Assembly: GCF_001039355.2 (NCBI RefSeq)
Contig: NW_019775406.1
Coordinates: forward strand, 232,384-296,383
Length of the DNA stretch: 64,000 bases
Reading direction: 5' to 3'
Origin: Lingula anatina
Lineage: Eukaryota > Brachiopoda > Lingulata > Lingulida > Lingulidae
This document shows positions 12,241 to 24,300 of the stretch, one piece after another (the stretch's first letter is position 1; each line of letters begins with the position of its first letter). The notes under the pieces were generated by a model. That model saw only the letters and a list, made by a program, of their open reading frames with translations. It was not told the DNA's origin and did not search any database. The position numbers were made by a program, and so were the translations under genes.

Positions 12241-12460
12241 AAGACAATTTCTGGTTTATGTTGGAAAATATTCTGTTTAAGTTAGACATGAACAATGTCC
12301 AGTTCATGTTGGCAAAGACCTTGTTTATGGTACAGACAATATCTGGTGAAAGTTTGAAAATATCTGATTTACGGTAGACAGTATTTTTTTAAGTTTGGAA
12401 ATATCAGGTTTATGGCATACAATATTTTGTTAATGGTAGACAATATCTGGCTTAAGTTTA
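12241..12460. repeat. degenerate ~30-35 bp repeats (ATCTGGTTTATG type)
   Basis: Variants of GACAATATCTGGTTTATG/AAGTTTGGAAATATC recur about seven times with much divergence; an old minisatellite. Confidence 0.55.
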
Positions 12461-12576
12461 CCTTGGTCTAACCACAGCCAAAAACAGTAGCAGATGTGTG
12501 ACTGATGAATGTTTCAGCTTAAATAGAACAGAAAACATGCACCACTATTATCAAGTCTGTGTTTGTATTAATGCAA

Positions 12577-12895
12577 CATCTACAAAACCATCACCATTTA
12601 TTTCTCTAAATTATGTCAGTATACAGTTTTTTAGTAGCTATTGCTAACCAGAATTAAAAAGTCTATTATGAAGTCTGAGTCGGTGTTGATGTCATATCTG
12701 TAAAACCATCACCATTTATTTCTCTAAATTATGTCAGTATACAGTTTTTTAGTAGCTATGCTAACCAGAATTAAAAAGTCTATTATGAAGTCTGAGTCGG
12801 TGTTGATGTCATATCTGTAAAACCATCATCATTTATTTCACCACATCATATCAGAGTACAGCTTCTCTACGGCTATCATTTCAAGTCTGGGAATG
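12577..12895. repeat. 118-bp tandem repeat, ~2.5 copies
   Basis: AAAACCATCACCATTTATTT starts at 12584, 12702 and 12819 (third diverged: CATCATC). The first two copies are almost identical, so the duplication is recent. Confidence 0.9.
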
Positions 12896-12988
12896 TCATG
12901 ACTGTCAGGCGCTGAAGCAATCATCATCTATTTTTTTTCGAATTATACCAAAAGGGACCTACTGAAGGCTGCTGCTCAAAGTTCAGTC

Positions 12989-13198
12989 TTAGACCCCATT
13001 TCCAGAGATTAGATCGACCTACTTTAGATCGACCTAACTCCCTGCGGGTTCATGCTAAATAGCTGTCAGCTGGGCGGACACGAAAGTTAATTACCTCCTT
13101 ACAGCTTGTAGTAGGCGGGACGGACATTTAAGCCGAATTATCTGACAGTAATCCCCACGGGGATAGATCAATCTAAAAGCTCTGGGAATACGCCCTAA
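12989..13198. mobile_element. palindromic MITE family, TTAGACCCCATTTCCAGAG ends (copy A)
   Basis: Begins TTAGACCCCATTTCCAGAG with AGATCGACC following, and ends AGCTCTGGGAATACGCCCTAA, its imperfect reverse complement. The interior is also self-complementary (GGACACGAAAG / CGGGACGGACATTTAAGCCG). Relatives lie at 15190-15418, 48825-49260, its duplicate at 51111-51546, and 52781-52991. Confidence 0.7.
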
Positions 13199-14161
13199 GA
13201 CATCAGGAGGAAACTTTTAATAGCAATCTGTGTAATTAGGAACTAGCTTGATGCAGTGGTGAAGCTAAAGCAGCACCAGGCCAGCCAAAAAAGTTTATAG
13301 TTGTATAAATTTTGTCCACCTTTAAATACACCTTGATTGTCTGAAGAACACTTAGCCCCAAAAGATTTTCGCAAAGGCTGTTTTAGGAAGTGTTCCATAA
13401 AGATTATTGCACACTAAGCCATCAGACCCTTGTTTTATACCCAGTTGCACAGTTTTAGATGAAGACTTAAGTTTATTACACTGTTGTAGAGACTGCTCTC
13501 TTTCAAATCAAATATTAACCCGATTTGGCATTGGATTTGCAGCTGGCAGCTATCATGTATATTTTTTTTATACCAAACCATTGAACAAGTTTAAACATAA
13601 ACTGCATTTAGGTTTTCTATTTCCCCTTTTCCAGGTTTCAATTATACATGAATTTGTAAAGATGAGTCATGGGCAAAAACTGAACTTTTTAAGTACCAGT
13701 TACGCCCTAATAAGGACCACCTACAAGCAAGACAGTCCTATCCACATCTGCTTCCATTTACAACAGTGGCAGACGACACATTGAAATCTTCACCAGATGG
13801 CGCTGTGACAAAAAGAACTGAATGTGTCACTTATGATATATGACTTGTAGGCAGAAGAGGGCAAAACTGTAGTGTAACTTCAGAAACTTGAAAGTTTTTG
13901 CAATTTAAATGTTCCCAGAAGAGTGTAATTACAAATATTACAACTTCCAAAGCATATCTCCTGCACAATTGGGATTCACACATGCTGTGCAGGTCAATTG
14001 ACAACGGCTTATCTTGTTGGATCACAACCAGTGACCTCTTTTATGCTACAACTCAGGGCAGTTCTACTAAAGACGTCAACAGTTCATGCATGCAGTGGGG
14101 AGAATCACCTGTATTTGTATGCATTGAGCAAATTTCACGGGTAGAAAATCACAGGTCACCT
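13199..14161. other. intron, nothing recognised
   Basis: Non-repetitive intronic sequence. The long frame at 13407-13784 has no ATG near its start and no recognisable domain. Confidence 0.5.
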
Positions 14162-14461
14162 TTAGCTTTCAGTGAGCTGTACAAGCGCAAAGAGGACGTC
14201 TAAACCCGACGACTGTGGACTCATACCAAGATAAGCTTCATTGGAGCAGATCGTCTGTGTTCCTACTAACTTTACAGTAATCAACTTTCTACGTGCTTCA
14301 TGCTTCGGGTATGAGGAATTGGTAACAGGATCGACTGTTGACTCGAACGCAGACCCAAAAATAATTGTGTGGTTTAGTTCCCCTTGTAGGCTCACACTGA
14401 CTGAGGCTAAGAGAACAAGTAAACAGAACACCGCACATTTATATTGAGACCACAGGTACAT
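14162..14461 (-). CDS. candidate secreted protein (signal peptide ORF, 99 codons) or first exon
   Basis: The minus-strand ATG at 14461 opens MYLWSQYKCAVFCLLVLLAS, then VSVSLQGELNHTIIFG. This is a textbook signal peptide: short basic n-region, 16-residue hydrophobic core, and small residues before a likely cleavage near SVS/LQG. The mature part has two N-glycosylation sequons (NHT, NSS) and a basic ARRK motif, but no family is recognised. A TATA-like TATATAA (minus strand) lies at 14577-14583, ~120 bases upstream, inside a cluster of CAGGTG E-boxes. A plausible splice donor (TTG|GTATGAGT) near 14235 would make this a first exon. The ATG follows TTTACAG, which could be an acceptor. Chance cannot be excluded. 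Confidence 0.33.
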   Translation of the reverse strand: MYLWSQYKCAVFCLLVLLASVSVSLQGELNHTIIFGSAFESTVDPVTNSSYPKHEARRKLITVKLVGTQTICSNEAYLGMSPQSSGLDVLFALVQLTES

Positions 14462-14473
14462 CTGTAAACAAGA

Positions 14474-14658
14474 CAGGTGTATACAGGTGTATTAGACACC
14501 TGTCTTCAACTTTAATGTCCTCAGTGTGCGTGTGGAGTGAAAGACAGTGCAATCCCCGCCAGGTGACATAACGAGGTTATATATTATATGAACACCTGAA
14601 CAGGTGAGGTTTTACCACAGCAAAACAGGAGAGTCTGAACAGGTGTTTCTGTCACCTG
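14474..14658. promoter_or_regulatory. cluster of eight CAGGTG/CACCTG E-boxes
   Basis: Exact CAGGTG or CACCTG hexamers at 14474, 14484, 14497, 14560, 14593, 14601, 14640 and 14653, plus a ninth at 14842. About 0.1 would be expected by chance in 185 bases. CAGGTG is bound by class I/II bHLH dimers and by Snail/Scratch/ZEB zinc fingers. The cluster surrounds a TATA-like element and lies directly upstream of the minus-strand signal-peptide ORF ending at 14461, so it may be its promoter or an intronic enhancer. Confidence 0.45.
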
Positions 14659-14841
14659 TGTTAAAAGACGGGAGATAACTTCAGAGACTGGAGTCTAAGT
14701 ACATGTACTGGACCTCTCTAAATATAAAATATACAGAGGATATACGTCTTCAAGCCTAATAGGAAGGTGCTCCCAAAAAACTGAGGACATGAACATTGAT
14801 ATAAATTGCAATCGACGGTGAGTAAGCATAATTACTGAGAC

Positions 14842-15189
14842 AGGTGTCCTTGTCATAGTAGTAGGACAGCAAGCAGGAATTTTTCTATAATGTACAGTAC
14901 ACCGCAAGGAGAAAATATAGACCTGCTTAGACAGTTGCTGTTGTCACAGCACTCTGAGACAAGAATTTACCTTTAAGTTAATCTAAACTACACAGAGCGT
15001 GCATCTATTTTGACAGCAGGCCGTGGTGTAGCATAGACAAATACTTGGCAAAACTCTTTGGTTATATGTCTACAAGCTAAATTATGTCACAGATATGACA
15101 GGCTTTTGGCACAGCTTACTATATATATGTAAGACCTTCAACTGGAATAGTCAACTTAATTATATAGTCAGGGGTTATAAATATGATGA
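14842..15189. other. intron, nothing recognised
   Basis: Only a single CAGGTG at 14842 stands out. Confidence 0.5.
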
Positions 15190-15418
15190 AGACCCTGTTT
15201 CCACACCTAGATAGATCTAGTAGGATCGACCCATCTTCCAGGGTTTCTTGCTAAAATGCATTCAATGTAAATGGCTTAGATGTCTGGCACTTACCCGCTA
15301 ACAGCTTCAGTAGGTGCGCCAGACATCAGAGCCACTTAAGCTGAATGCAATTTAGCCGGAATCCCCTTGGAGATGGGCCGATCCTGCTAGATAGATTAAG
15401 GTATGGGAATGGGGTCTA
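15190..15418. mobile_element. palindromic MITE family (copy B)
   Basis: Ends GACCCTGTTTCCACACCTAG and GTATGGGAATGGGGTCTAAG are imperfect inverted repeats. The arms (GGCTTAGATGTCTGGC / GCCAGACATCAGAGCC) fold back on each other. Same family as the element at 12989-13198. Confidence 0.7.
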
Positions 15419-17943
15419 AGACAAGTTCATAGCATAGATTAACTAATGAGATTATCTGCAACTACATAGACTGGAACTCTACTCAGCTTGTATGATTGTG
15501 TTACTCTTAAGATAAACATAGCTACACATTACACAGAGAGTTTATGGACATTCTTTTACACTTGACTGGGATTTAGGCCATCGGTTTTCTCAAAATACCA
15601 CTGCTAACACTCATAACTTATTAGAATATTCTCCAAGTTTTTCTACATGCAGCAACTGAAGCTTTGTGTGTATACAAGTGCTATTTGACACATATATATG
15701 GGTTCAGGTCATAAATATCATTTTCTACTTTCAGGATATCATTCTACACTTGAGGGGAGTTTAAGAAGGCCATACAAGTTCCGACATCACCACTGCTAAA
15801 TGGGAGTTGTGTTCTTACGGGATTTTTTATCTTGAATTACACTTGGACTCTTAATACATGCTGAGTGCTGTTGAAGTCCCATTTGTGAGTACACACTGCT
15901 GCTACTATTACTACAACTACTTCAGGAATTTGAAAATCAGAGAGGATATTTTTTACTCAGGCTGTGTTCACACTGCACACTGTGTTGGAACAGAGAGAAA
16001 AGTATCTCCAAAACCACGGAACCACGCGCCAGAAGTTGACTCCTTGCTGCGTGTAGAAAAAGAAACAAACTGTACCTCATTTCATTGACGTTGTTGGAAT
16101 TGGATATTATTTCTCAGTGACTGAACATAACTTGTTGACTTGCAACCAACAACAGCAGATTTTTTTGTATTGTGGTATGAAGGTCGTGCGATAAGTGTCA
16201 CCTTTCTATCTTCACTGAGAGGGCAGACAGCAGGAATCCTTTCACTACTGAATTACTTCATTTTGATCATAATTTTTCTTAAAGATCAACTCTGGATCTA
16301 TATAGACAGTTTTATGAAACACTGTAACAAAACTTGCCCTTAAAATATCTGAAGTTCTAAGCTCTTTCATTGGAAGAACTACAGCTAGTAACAGTTTGCA
16401 TCAAAACTGACATGAAAGCCATCTAGACAGTATTAGATCTGCTAGAATTTAATCAAGTTCCCATCATCATACACCTGTCTGCACCTATTACCCCGAATCC
16501 CCAGGATTCCTTCACACAAAAAGTGTATATGTCACATGGAATAACACCACAACTTGACCCTCTGACCTGTGGGGTTGTTCTTTAAAACAAAAATCACAGC
16601 AAAACCAATTCTGTATATTACAGGGAATTGTACACCCTGAGTTACAAGAGGGTATCTTCACAAAGGAGTGTGGATGTCATGTACAATAACATAATACCTG
16701 ACCTCTGATCTGCGGGGTTGTCTTTAAAAACAAGATATACAGGGAAGGACTCTGCATGCGATATTGTAATATAATGAGTGACTAAGACATAGGGCATTGT
16801 TTTAGAAGTAAAAGGCATTTCAGGACACACATAAATGGAATGAGAAAAGTGCACTGGACATAATTTATAACTGACCATTAGAAGTACTCTGACACAGTAT
16901 ATAACTGACCACTAAGAGTACTCTGGCACAGTATATAACTGACCACAAGAGGTACTACTGGGCACAGTGATTCAGTGACCAAATAAAATACTATGAAGCA
17001 CAGTCAATGAAGGCAGAACTATAGGGCCATTACTCAGGCATATTGTTGGTGACACGGTTTTTATACACCAAGGACAATTTCTACATGAAATGATCCAGTG
17101 AAATTGCCCATGAAATCACTGCAAGGACAAAAAGAAGACAACATGTAGGGGAACTTTATGTCTGACTGCATTCACTGTTTTCTAGTCATGCAATTCGCCT
17201 AGTTATCTGATCTTTGCTGCCGGAGTTATACAGGATTTGTACATACTATCACATGTACTAACCACTCTGAAAACAACTACAAAAATATTTCCATCGCCAG
17301 AATCATCTTCCAAGTTCATGACTGCATGCCATGGAGCAATTCAATGGATATACTTAACAATACCGACTACGAAACAGAGTGACTACGGAACTTTTTCCAC
17401 AGGACTGGATTTTACGAGCACATGCAACCCTGTAATTTATAATCATAATAACACAGCTGAATAGGAATACAACAGGTCAATATATAAACAGGTGCTGGAC
17501 CCAACACAGGGGATTAAGTCATCTCAGATGCAAGGTTTCCCCCTGTAAGAGGACAATAGGAACAGGTGAAAGGGACGACTTTTAATTCTGCACCATTGTG
17601 AATGAATGGCCTAAGTCAAATAGAAAGGAGACAGATATTCCGTTTGTGTGTGTGTGGGTTTGTGTGTGTGGAATTTCCATTGAGCAAAACTTACTGGGCC
17701 AGTCAGTAAAAGAAGGCAGCCTTATTATTGAAGGAGAGGGATTAACATTGAGGAACCGAGGACAGGCATTTTACGACTACAACCACTGGCACGCAATATT
17801 ACTGGATAATTAGGCTGAGAGATCTAGGACACAGAGGGAAAAGATATTCCTCCATTTTTCTGCTGTGGAGTTTTCAGTTGGGCTCACCTGGAAGTACAGG
17901 GGTAAATATATATACTGTATGTCACGGTACAGGCAATATAAAA
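15419..17943. other. intron with one short minisatellite
   Basis: AT-rich, contains the 34-bp array at 16867-16969 and a short (TG)n-like tract near 17647. No gene supported. Confidence 0.5.
16867..16969. repeat. 34-bp tandem repeat, three copies
   Basis: ATAACTGACC starts at 16867, 16901 and 16935; each unit continues AGTACTCTGGCACAGTAT with minor changes. Confidence 0.9.
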
Positions 17944-18190
17944 TCTAGCACTTATTTATTAGGGTCTGCTCCAAGATATGGCAATTGTAGCTATTTGTTT
18001 GAGTCTGATTCACAATGTAACACTTGTAGTTATTTAATAGGATCCGATCCAAAATGTAAGACTTGTACTTATTTGTTTGAGTCTGATCCAAGACGTAGCA
18101 TTTGTAGTTATTTGGTGGGGTCTGATCCAAAAGGTACCTGTTCTTAGGATCTGAAACGTAGGAGTTATTATTTTCTGTCTGGATCAGTAC
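17944..18190. repeat. 39-bp minisatellite, five to six copies, open in two frames
   Basis: The unit is built on ACTTGTAGTTATTTG / GAGTCTGATCCAAAATG. Because 39 is a multiple of three, it translates as a 13-residue repeat (CSYLFESDPKCKT-like) on the plus strand. The minus strand is also open (YVLDQTQTNKYK-like). No ATG start or splice support was found, so it is annotated as a repeat. Confidence 0.8.
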
Positions 18191-21182
18191 TAAAACCACT
18201 CCTTACTTAACCACGCTTGTTCATTGTTGAAAGTATAATACACGGCTTACACATTTGATCATGTCTTCTTTTAAACTTTTTTTCTTCGAAATTGTTCAAC
18301 TGAATCTGTGCCACAGCTCTAACCAGGCTAAATTTGCAAAGAGAACAAGGTAAAATTCAGTGAGTTTTTTTTTTCTCCCCTGTGAACAAGCTCTCAAGCA
18401 TTCAAAATCATAATGATCAACATATTTATTCTTTTTTTTTCTCTTTTTTTTTTCTTTAAGCACCAAGTCAGCATCGTTACCCACTTCCTAACCTGGCTCT
18501 ATTCCGATTGTGGTCAGACAAAGCCTCGGTGTGTGTGCCGGGTGAAGTTTTCACTAGAACACGGAGCAAGCGTTTACTCACTCAGCCGACCAACAGTGCG
18601 AGACTTCCTGTCGTCTTATTTACTCAGGAGTGATTAATCCAAACACATGGGTCAGGAAGGGAAATGTACACTCAACAGGTGATTTATACCGCCTTTTAAT
18701 TTCCTAATATGTTGTCTGTATGACACAGATAATATGTATATGATATCGAAATAGAAGTGGACATCATCTGTGGATTAAACTAAGATTCTTATTAACTGAC
18801 TAACAGGTATGATATAAACCAATGGACCTTGTTTCTGGATTATAATTGGATCAGGAGCCAGTTCATAATATTGACGCAGGTATTTGATTTGAATTGAGAT
18901 TGGATTTGAATTCAATATTAATATTAAGTGTATATAACGTGCCTACTCGTTCAAACACACAAGTGGACATTATAGCTGATAACAATGACCGAAAAAAAAA
19001 AAAAAAACAGGTTCTCGATATATGGACTGAGTTTGAATTTGAAGTAGAAACTGGAACATGTCAGTTCATGAACGACTTCCTCTTCTTATGAGTCTCATAT
19101 GATACATATAAGAAGAGGAAGTCGTTCATGAACTGACATGTTGATTTCCAACAAACCATTTGATATTATAGATCTGTATTAACACCTAATGTGAATTCAC
19201 TGTTAGCTAACTAGCTAGATGGTAATATAGAACTGGCCTTGGTGCTTGAACTGTATTAACGCTGAATGTGAATCCATAGTAAATGTGCAATTGGAAGTGA
19301 AATTCATTAGTGACTTATTTATGGGTCCATCTCAGGCTGACAATTAGAGATTGACTCATTCTCTGTTTGGAAGTCTGGTTTATGGACTCTTAATCTGAAA
19401 ACTAAAACTGGATTTTTACATATAAGGTAATGCATTGGAAACTACAAATGTACATTCCTTTAAGAGGCAATTCTTATACTGAAAGTCTGAGTCAAATTAC
19501 ATGAAAAAAAAAACAGTATTATTGACAAAAAGAAAATAATCTTTAATATTCCAAGAAGTGGGCATAGACAATAGGGCCTAAATTCCAAGAAGTATTCATC
19601 ATAAAAGTGCTCACTCAACACAGTAGATCTGAACCACCACTGACGTAGCACAAGCCAATTAAGTGAATGGCAGTACTGATAAAAACCTACATTGTACATC
19701 ATCATCGGCAGGCAGCCAAACCACAACCCGCCTTCCTAACACTCTGACTCAGTACTTATGTGTTTATTACAACTATATCATCATGTTAGTACTCAGTGCT
19801 TCTCTCATCATGTCTATATATCATACTATAGGCCACTCAACTTGGTAATTCATTTGGTATTACAAGTGGTAAGGAGTGTTTAGTTTTTTCCTGAACTGTG
19901 TGAGATAAGTGTGTCTTTATGTGCCATGGAGGGGGGGGGGGGGGGGGGCAAAATTTGATACAAGGTTGGGCAATCTACATGTAAGATAGAAGTGGAATTA
20001 TCATTAAATCTCATGCTGAGACTTACATTTAAAAATGGAGGTCGTTATTAGTAGTTTTGTTTCTCATCAGTTCTTCTCCATTGACCTCTTCTTTAAATGT
20101 AAGCTCCAATAAGACATTCAACTGTAATTCTACCTTTATCTTAGTTTAAAGCAAACTGAATGAATCAGAACTTTTTATGTTGATAAAAATCTACAAGTAG
20201 TTCTTTCCCAGGTTTAGACTCCATGTATGTACAGCACATTGTTATTGTATTATACTGTATTATATCTAAGAGCAACACATATAATTCTGTATTGCAAGTA
20301 ATAATTATAATATTATCCGTTTTCAGGTGAAGGTGGTGAGAGACAGGTAACTGAAACCAGTTCCACATTTCAAGCTGTACAACCAAGGAGAAGACCTCTG
20401 ACCAGCATCTTGTCTATCTCAGAATTTGAATTTTGAACTGTGTATTTTCATATATTGGACCCAGTGCATTATTGGAATTCATACCCAAGACATCAGATTA
20501 TCATCTTGTTCATCTTAGAATTTGAGTTCCTAACTGTTTATTTTCACATACTGGACCAGTGCATCATCTTCCTACGCACATACACTTCTACTGTACACAA
20601 CTTCACCTGTCTGAACATCTTCAAGAGGATCACTACCTGTTCAGTGTGTATCTCTGTGTGGATTAATAAGGGATTATCCTGAGTGGATTAATGATAATCT
20701 AAGCTGTTGGTATCAGAAGTAAACCCTGCTTGACCTCAGTTAACTGACCACAACAACAAGATATTTATCTTTGGACACAGTGAAGGAGAACAGGAGGAAA
20801 TATACTCGGTGTTTTTATCCCCGAGGACGGACGGGTTATATATTCATTGTATGTCCAGACGAGGAGGTAGCAATTCATTGTAAGCTGGCAAAGGGTATAT
20901 TGTCAGTATACTTTGTATCCTTGGGACTGGTTTATACTAAGGCCAGTACTACAAGTTTTACATCTCCATAAGGCACAGCCTTCTACTAAAGATTTGAGAG
21001 ACACAAATTCAGTATACTAAGACCAGAACTATTAGTTCTATGCCACCAAAAGGCCTAGACCTTTACTTAGGATTATTCAGTTTATTGGGCAGCTTGTTAC
21101 AATTTCGTATTCAGGAAGTACAAGTCATGATAATTTCACTTGCTGAACACTGACAAGCTTAACGATGGAGAGTTATGGTGCT
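18191..21182. other. region upstream of the mucin-like CDS, probable promoter and 5' UTR
   Basis: Contains T-rich tracts (~18366, 18430-18460), an A-run at 18994, the 35-bp-stem hairpin (19055-19142), a G-run at ~19930-19948 and two diverged local duplications: ~20410-20480 with 20504-20573, and ~20932-20993 with 21012-21080. No upstream exon could be assigned. The transcription start of the mucin-like gene is presumably here. Confidence 0.4.
19055..19142. repeat. perfect inverted repeat, 35-bp arms with 18-nt loop
   Basis: Left arm 19055-19089 begins AACATGTCAGTTCATGAACG; right arm 19108-19142 is its exact reverse complement; loop 19090-19107. As RNA either strand would form a fully paired 35-bp stem. 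Each arm contains the small palindrome TTCATGAA. It lies ~2.2 kb upstream of the mucin-like start. Confidence 0.95.
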
Positions 21183-21314
21183 TGAGATAAAACTGGCAAG
21201 ATAAACGGAATAATTTCATGTTTTAAGAACTGGGAAGTTAACAGGAAGGTTGAGTGTACAGTGTACAACCTGTTGATAAAAAAATGTGGGCTTAACACAA
21301 AATGTGTTATCAAG

Positions 21315-24300
21315 ATGGCCAATGTCCACTACAAATACCAAACAGGATGGATGGGAGACTGCCTCTCCCGTCCACATCACTCTGTCGGAGGCAGTTCAAA
21401 GAGACATCGGAGGTTAAACAACAGGTTTCCTCTGACTCCATACTGGCCAGTGAAAAATGGACGGTCTTTAAAAAGTGGGATATTGAAACACCCTTCATTC
21501 TCTGGCCATCCCTGGTCAGTAAAAAAACAGTGGACTTTAACAAGCTGGCCACACACATGGCCCTGGTGGATATTGACCATGTTGTGCTGCTTGACCTTAA
21601 CGACTGGGGTCCCTTTGGCCACTGTGGGCAGTGGTCAAACAAAGTTCAGCACAGTGGAAAAAGTGACCAGTTTGGACAATGTCCAGATGAGAGCAGAGAA
21701 TCTGTCAAAAATTATGGATTTATTTTACCAAAGGTTAAGTGGAAGGAAGGGCGAATTGAAAGGAGAAAAAGAAAGCTCAAATCCCATGATGGTGCTAAAC
21801 AATTTTAAAATAGACACTCAATTTCACAAAATGCCCATAAGAAATCCCACAAGAAGGATGTCTATCACGTCAAATCCAAGGAGTCTTCACCTAATCCAGA
21901 TCTCAAAATATTTCTCAAATCGCTTATCCAATCTGCCAGAAGATCAAACAGACTCTAAAACCAACTACTTTCTCAAAAGGTCATTCAGAGGGAGAGGTCA
22001 AGGACATGGTCGGACACACCCCCAGTTTCTGTCATCTGCTCTAAACTGGGACATATGGCATATGACAATGGATTCCACAGACCACAGGGGTCAAACACCA
22101 GGTAGCAAATTAAATCTTGTTAAAGGCCAGCACCCCGCAGTTCACAGGGATACTAACAAGGGGCTAGTGTCTGGTCAGCTTCAACACCCTGAATTTCACA
22201 GCAAAATCTTAACAGGTGCTACTACAAGTCATGTGGATTATGACAGACAATTAGGGTCACCAATTCACCCTGAGGATCAAAGTTTAATCAGAACAGGTGC
22301 TACAGCAGGTGCTCTAACACAAAAACAATTCAAGACTTCTGTTTACCATGACCCACAGGGTGCATATTCAAATGGCCCGAGGGGGACTGTTTCTTATGAT
22401 AAAATGCTGACTTATAATGGGCATAAAAACAGTGTCCATGAAGATACAAGGGCAGATATTCAAGGTGTTATTATTGATGATCTGTCTGATATGAAAGATA
22501 TGAACAGTGTGAAGCACAGGGTGACATCTGCCAATGAGAATTCCGACACTCCCACAGCTTTAGTTTCACAGAGAGAGCACAATGGCCTCTTCAGAGGCCC
22601 AGTTACTCTATCAGAAAACCATGCTGAGAAAAATACAGACTCTGTCTCAAATACTCGCAGCAACCCGTCTCCACTAAAGAGAAACTTTCAATTACGTCCA
22701 TCTTTGATTGCCAGGCCTCTTGTTCCGCACCGCATGACCTCTGACCCCGACAGACGGAAGGGCGATATACTGGAGATGCTCTCTCAACCCCGCAGCTGGC
22801 AAAATTGGGCAAAGCTTAACGAGCTCATCAGTATCAATAGCAGGCACATGTCTAGGTTCAGCAGAGTCTCTAATCAGCAAGAACAGCAAAGATCTCAATT
22901 GGAAACACCTGCACCTGATCGTGGAACAAAACTTTCCTCTCATTCTTCCAATCTTCACAAAACACACAGAACTAAAAGGGGCATTTTTTCCAACCTGGAT
23001 CTGGGACTCGTCAGACTTAAGAAAAGAGATGGGAAAGATATTGATCCCGATCCTCAAACCACACAGCCACCAACATCTCTGCAATCCTCCACGTTAAATA
23101 GTCTCAGTGGGACAGCAGAGAATGACATGAAAACTTCCAATAATATTGACCCGACCATAACAATCCCAGGCTATGTACTCAGTGCAAGTTCAGGTCGGCC
23201 GGGGACAAAAGAAAAAGAAAACACGCCATCTACAGCAGGGGGTGCCACAACAATGGACGCTTCTTCCACAGCTGATTTAAAGTCAATGAGTGAGGAGGAA
23301 GAGGTTGAAGATGTGCCTCAGGGTAGAGACCCCAGGGACATGTCCTTTCCTCCTGGGTATGAACCCCCGGGGAATGTGACCAGCACCCAGGGGTCCCTCC
23401 TATCCCCACCCCCTCCACCTAGGGCCCTGCCCCTAACAATGGACAAGGTCCCTAATGCCACAACATTGCCAGACTCACAAACAGTAAAATCATCAACAGT
23501 GACAGTACAGAGTACAACATTAACAACAACAACAACAAGCACAGTGACGACAATGCCAATGAAAACAATGAAAGAAATGCAGGGTGACAGCATTGAAAAT
23601 TCTGCCATTGATAAACAGACAGTTGTCAGAACTACACTAGGACCTACTTCACTGGAGGCAACCACAACACCAGGGCCAATTTTGACCCCTGCCTCAACTG
23701 TAACTGAGCCTTCTGTGACCTCTGACCAGGTCATGACCCCTGACCCAGCTATGACCTCTGACCCAAATTCAGTTACAGATACACAGAGTACTGGTAGCTC
23801 TCAATATTCTACAACTGTTTCAAGTCTCACCACCACTACAAACTCTGATATCCCCACAAAGTACTTGCCACAAGGGGAGTCAGGTACCACAGAAAATCAG
23901 GCAGTTGAAAATACTGGCAAAAAGATCACAACAACTGCATCAGCCACCTCTTCAACAGGAGTTGCCATGACAACCATGGGAGATGGCTTAAAAGAGAACA
24001 CTAGTGCAACCACCTCTACTACAACTACAACTGTTGCTGACCCCATAGCCACAGAATCCATGAATCCTGATAACAAGGGTTATATTACTACAATTACAAT
24101 GTCAACCTCACAAGGTGCTCATGAAGAGGTCACAACCACCCCTGCTCCAACTACCAGTACAGTGATTCCTAGCACTTCAACATCTGACCAAAACTCCTTC
24201 ACAACAGAAGGACTTGATGTGGATACTACAATAGCAGCAGCCATTGAGTCGCCATCAACAACAACAACAAGCCCAATCACTGATGGGGGTAGTGTTACCA

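Noticed and set aside
13407-13784. 125-codon plus-strand frame
   Set aside because: Starts at TTG, has no domain, and is within the length expected by chance in AT-rich intron.
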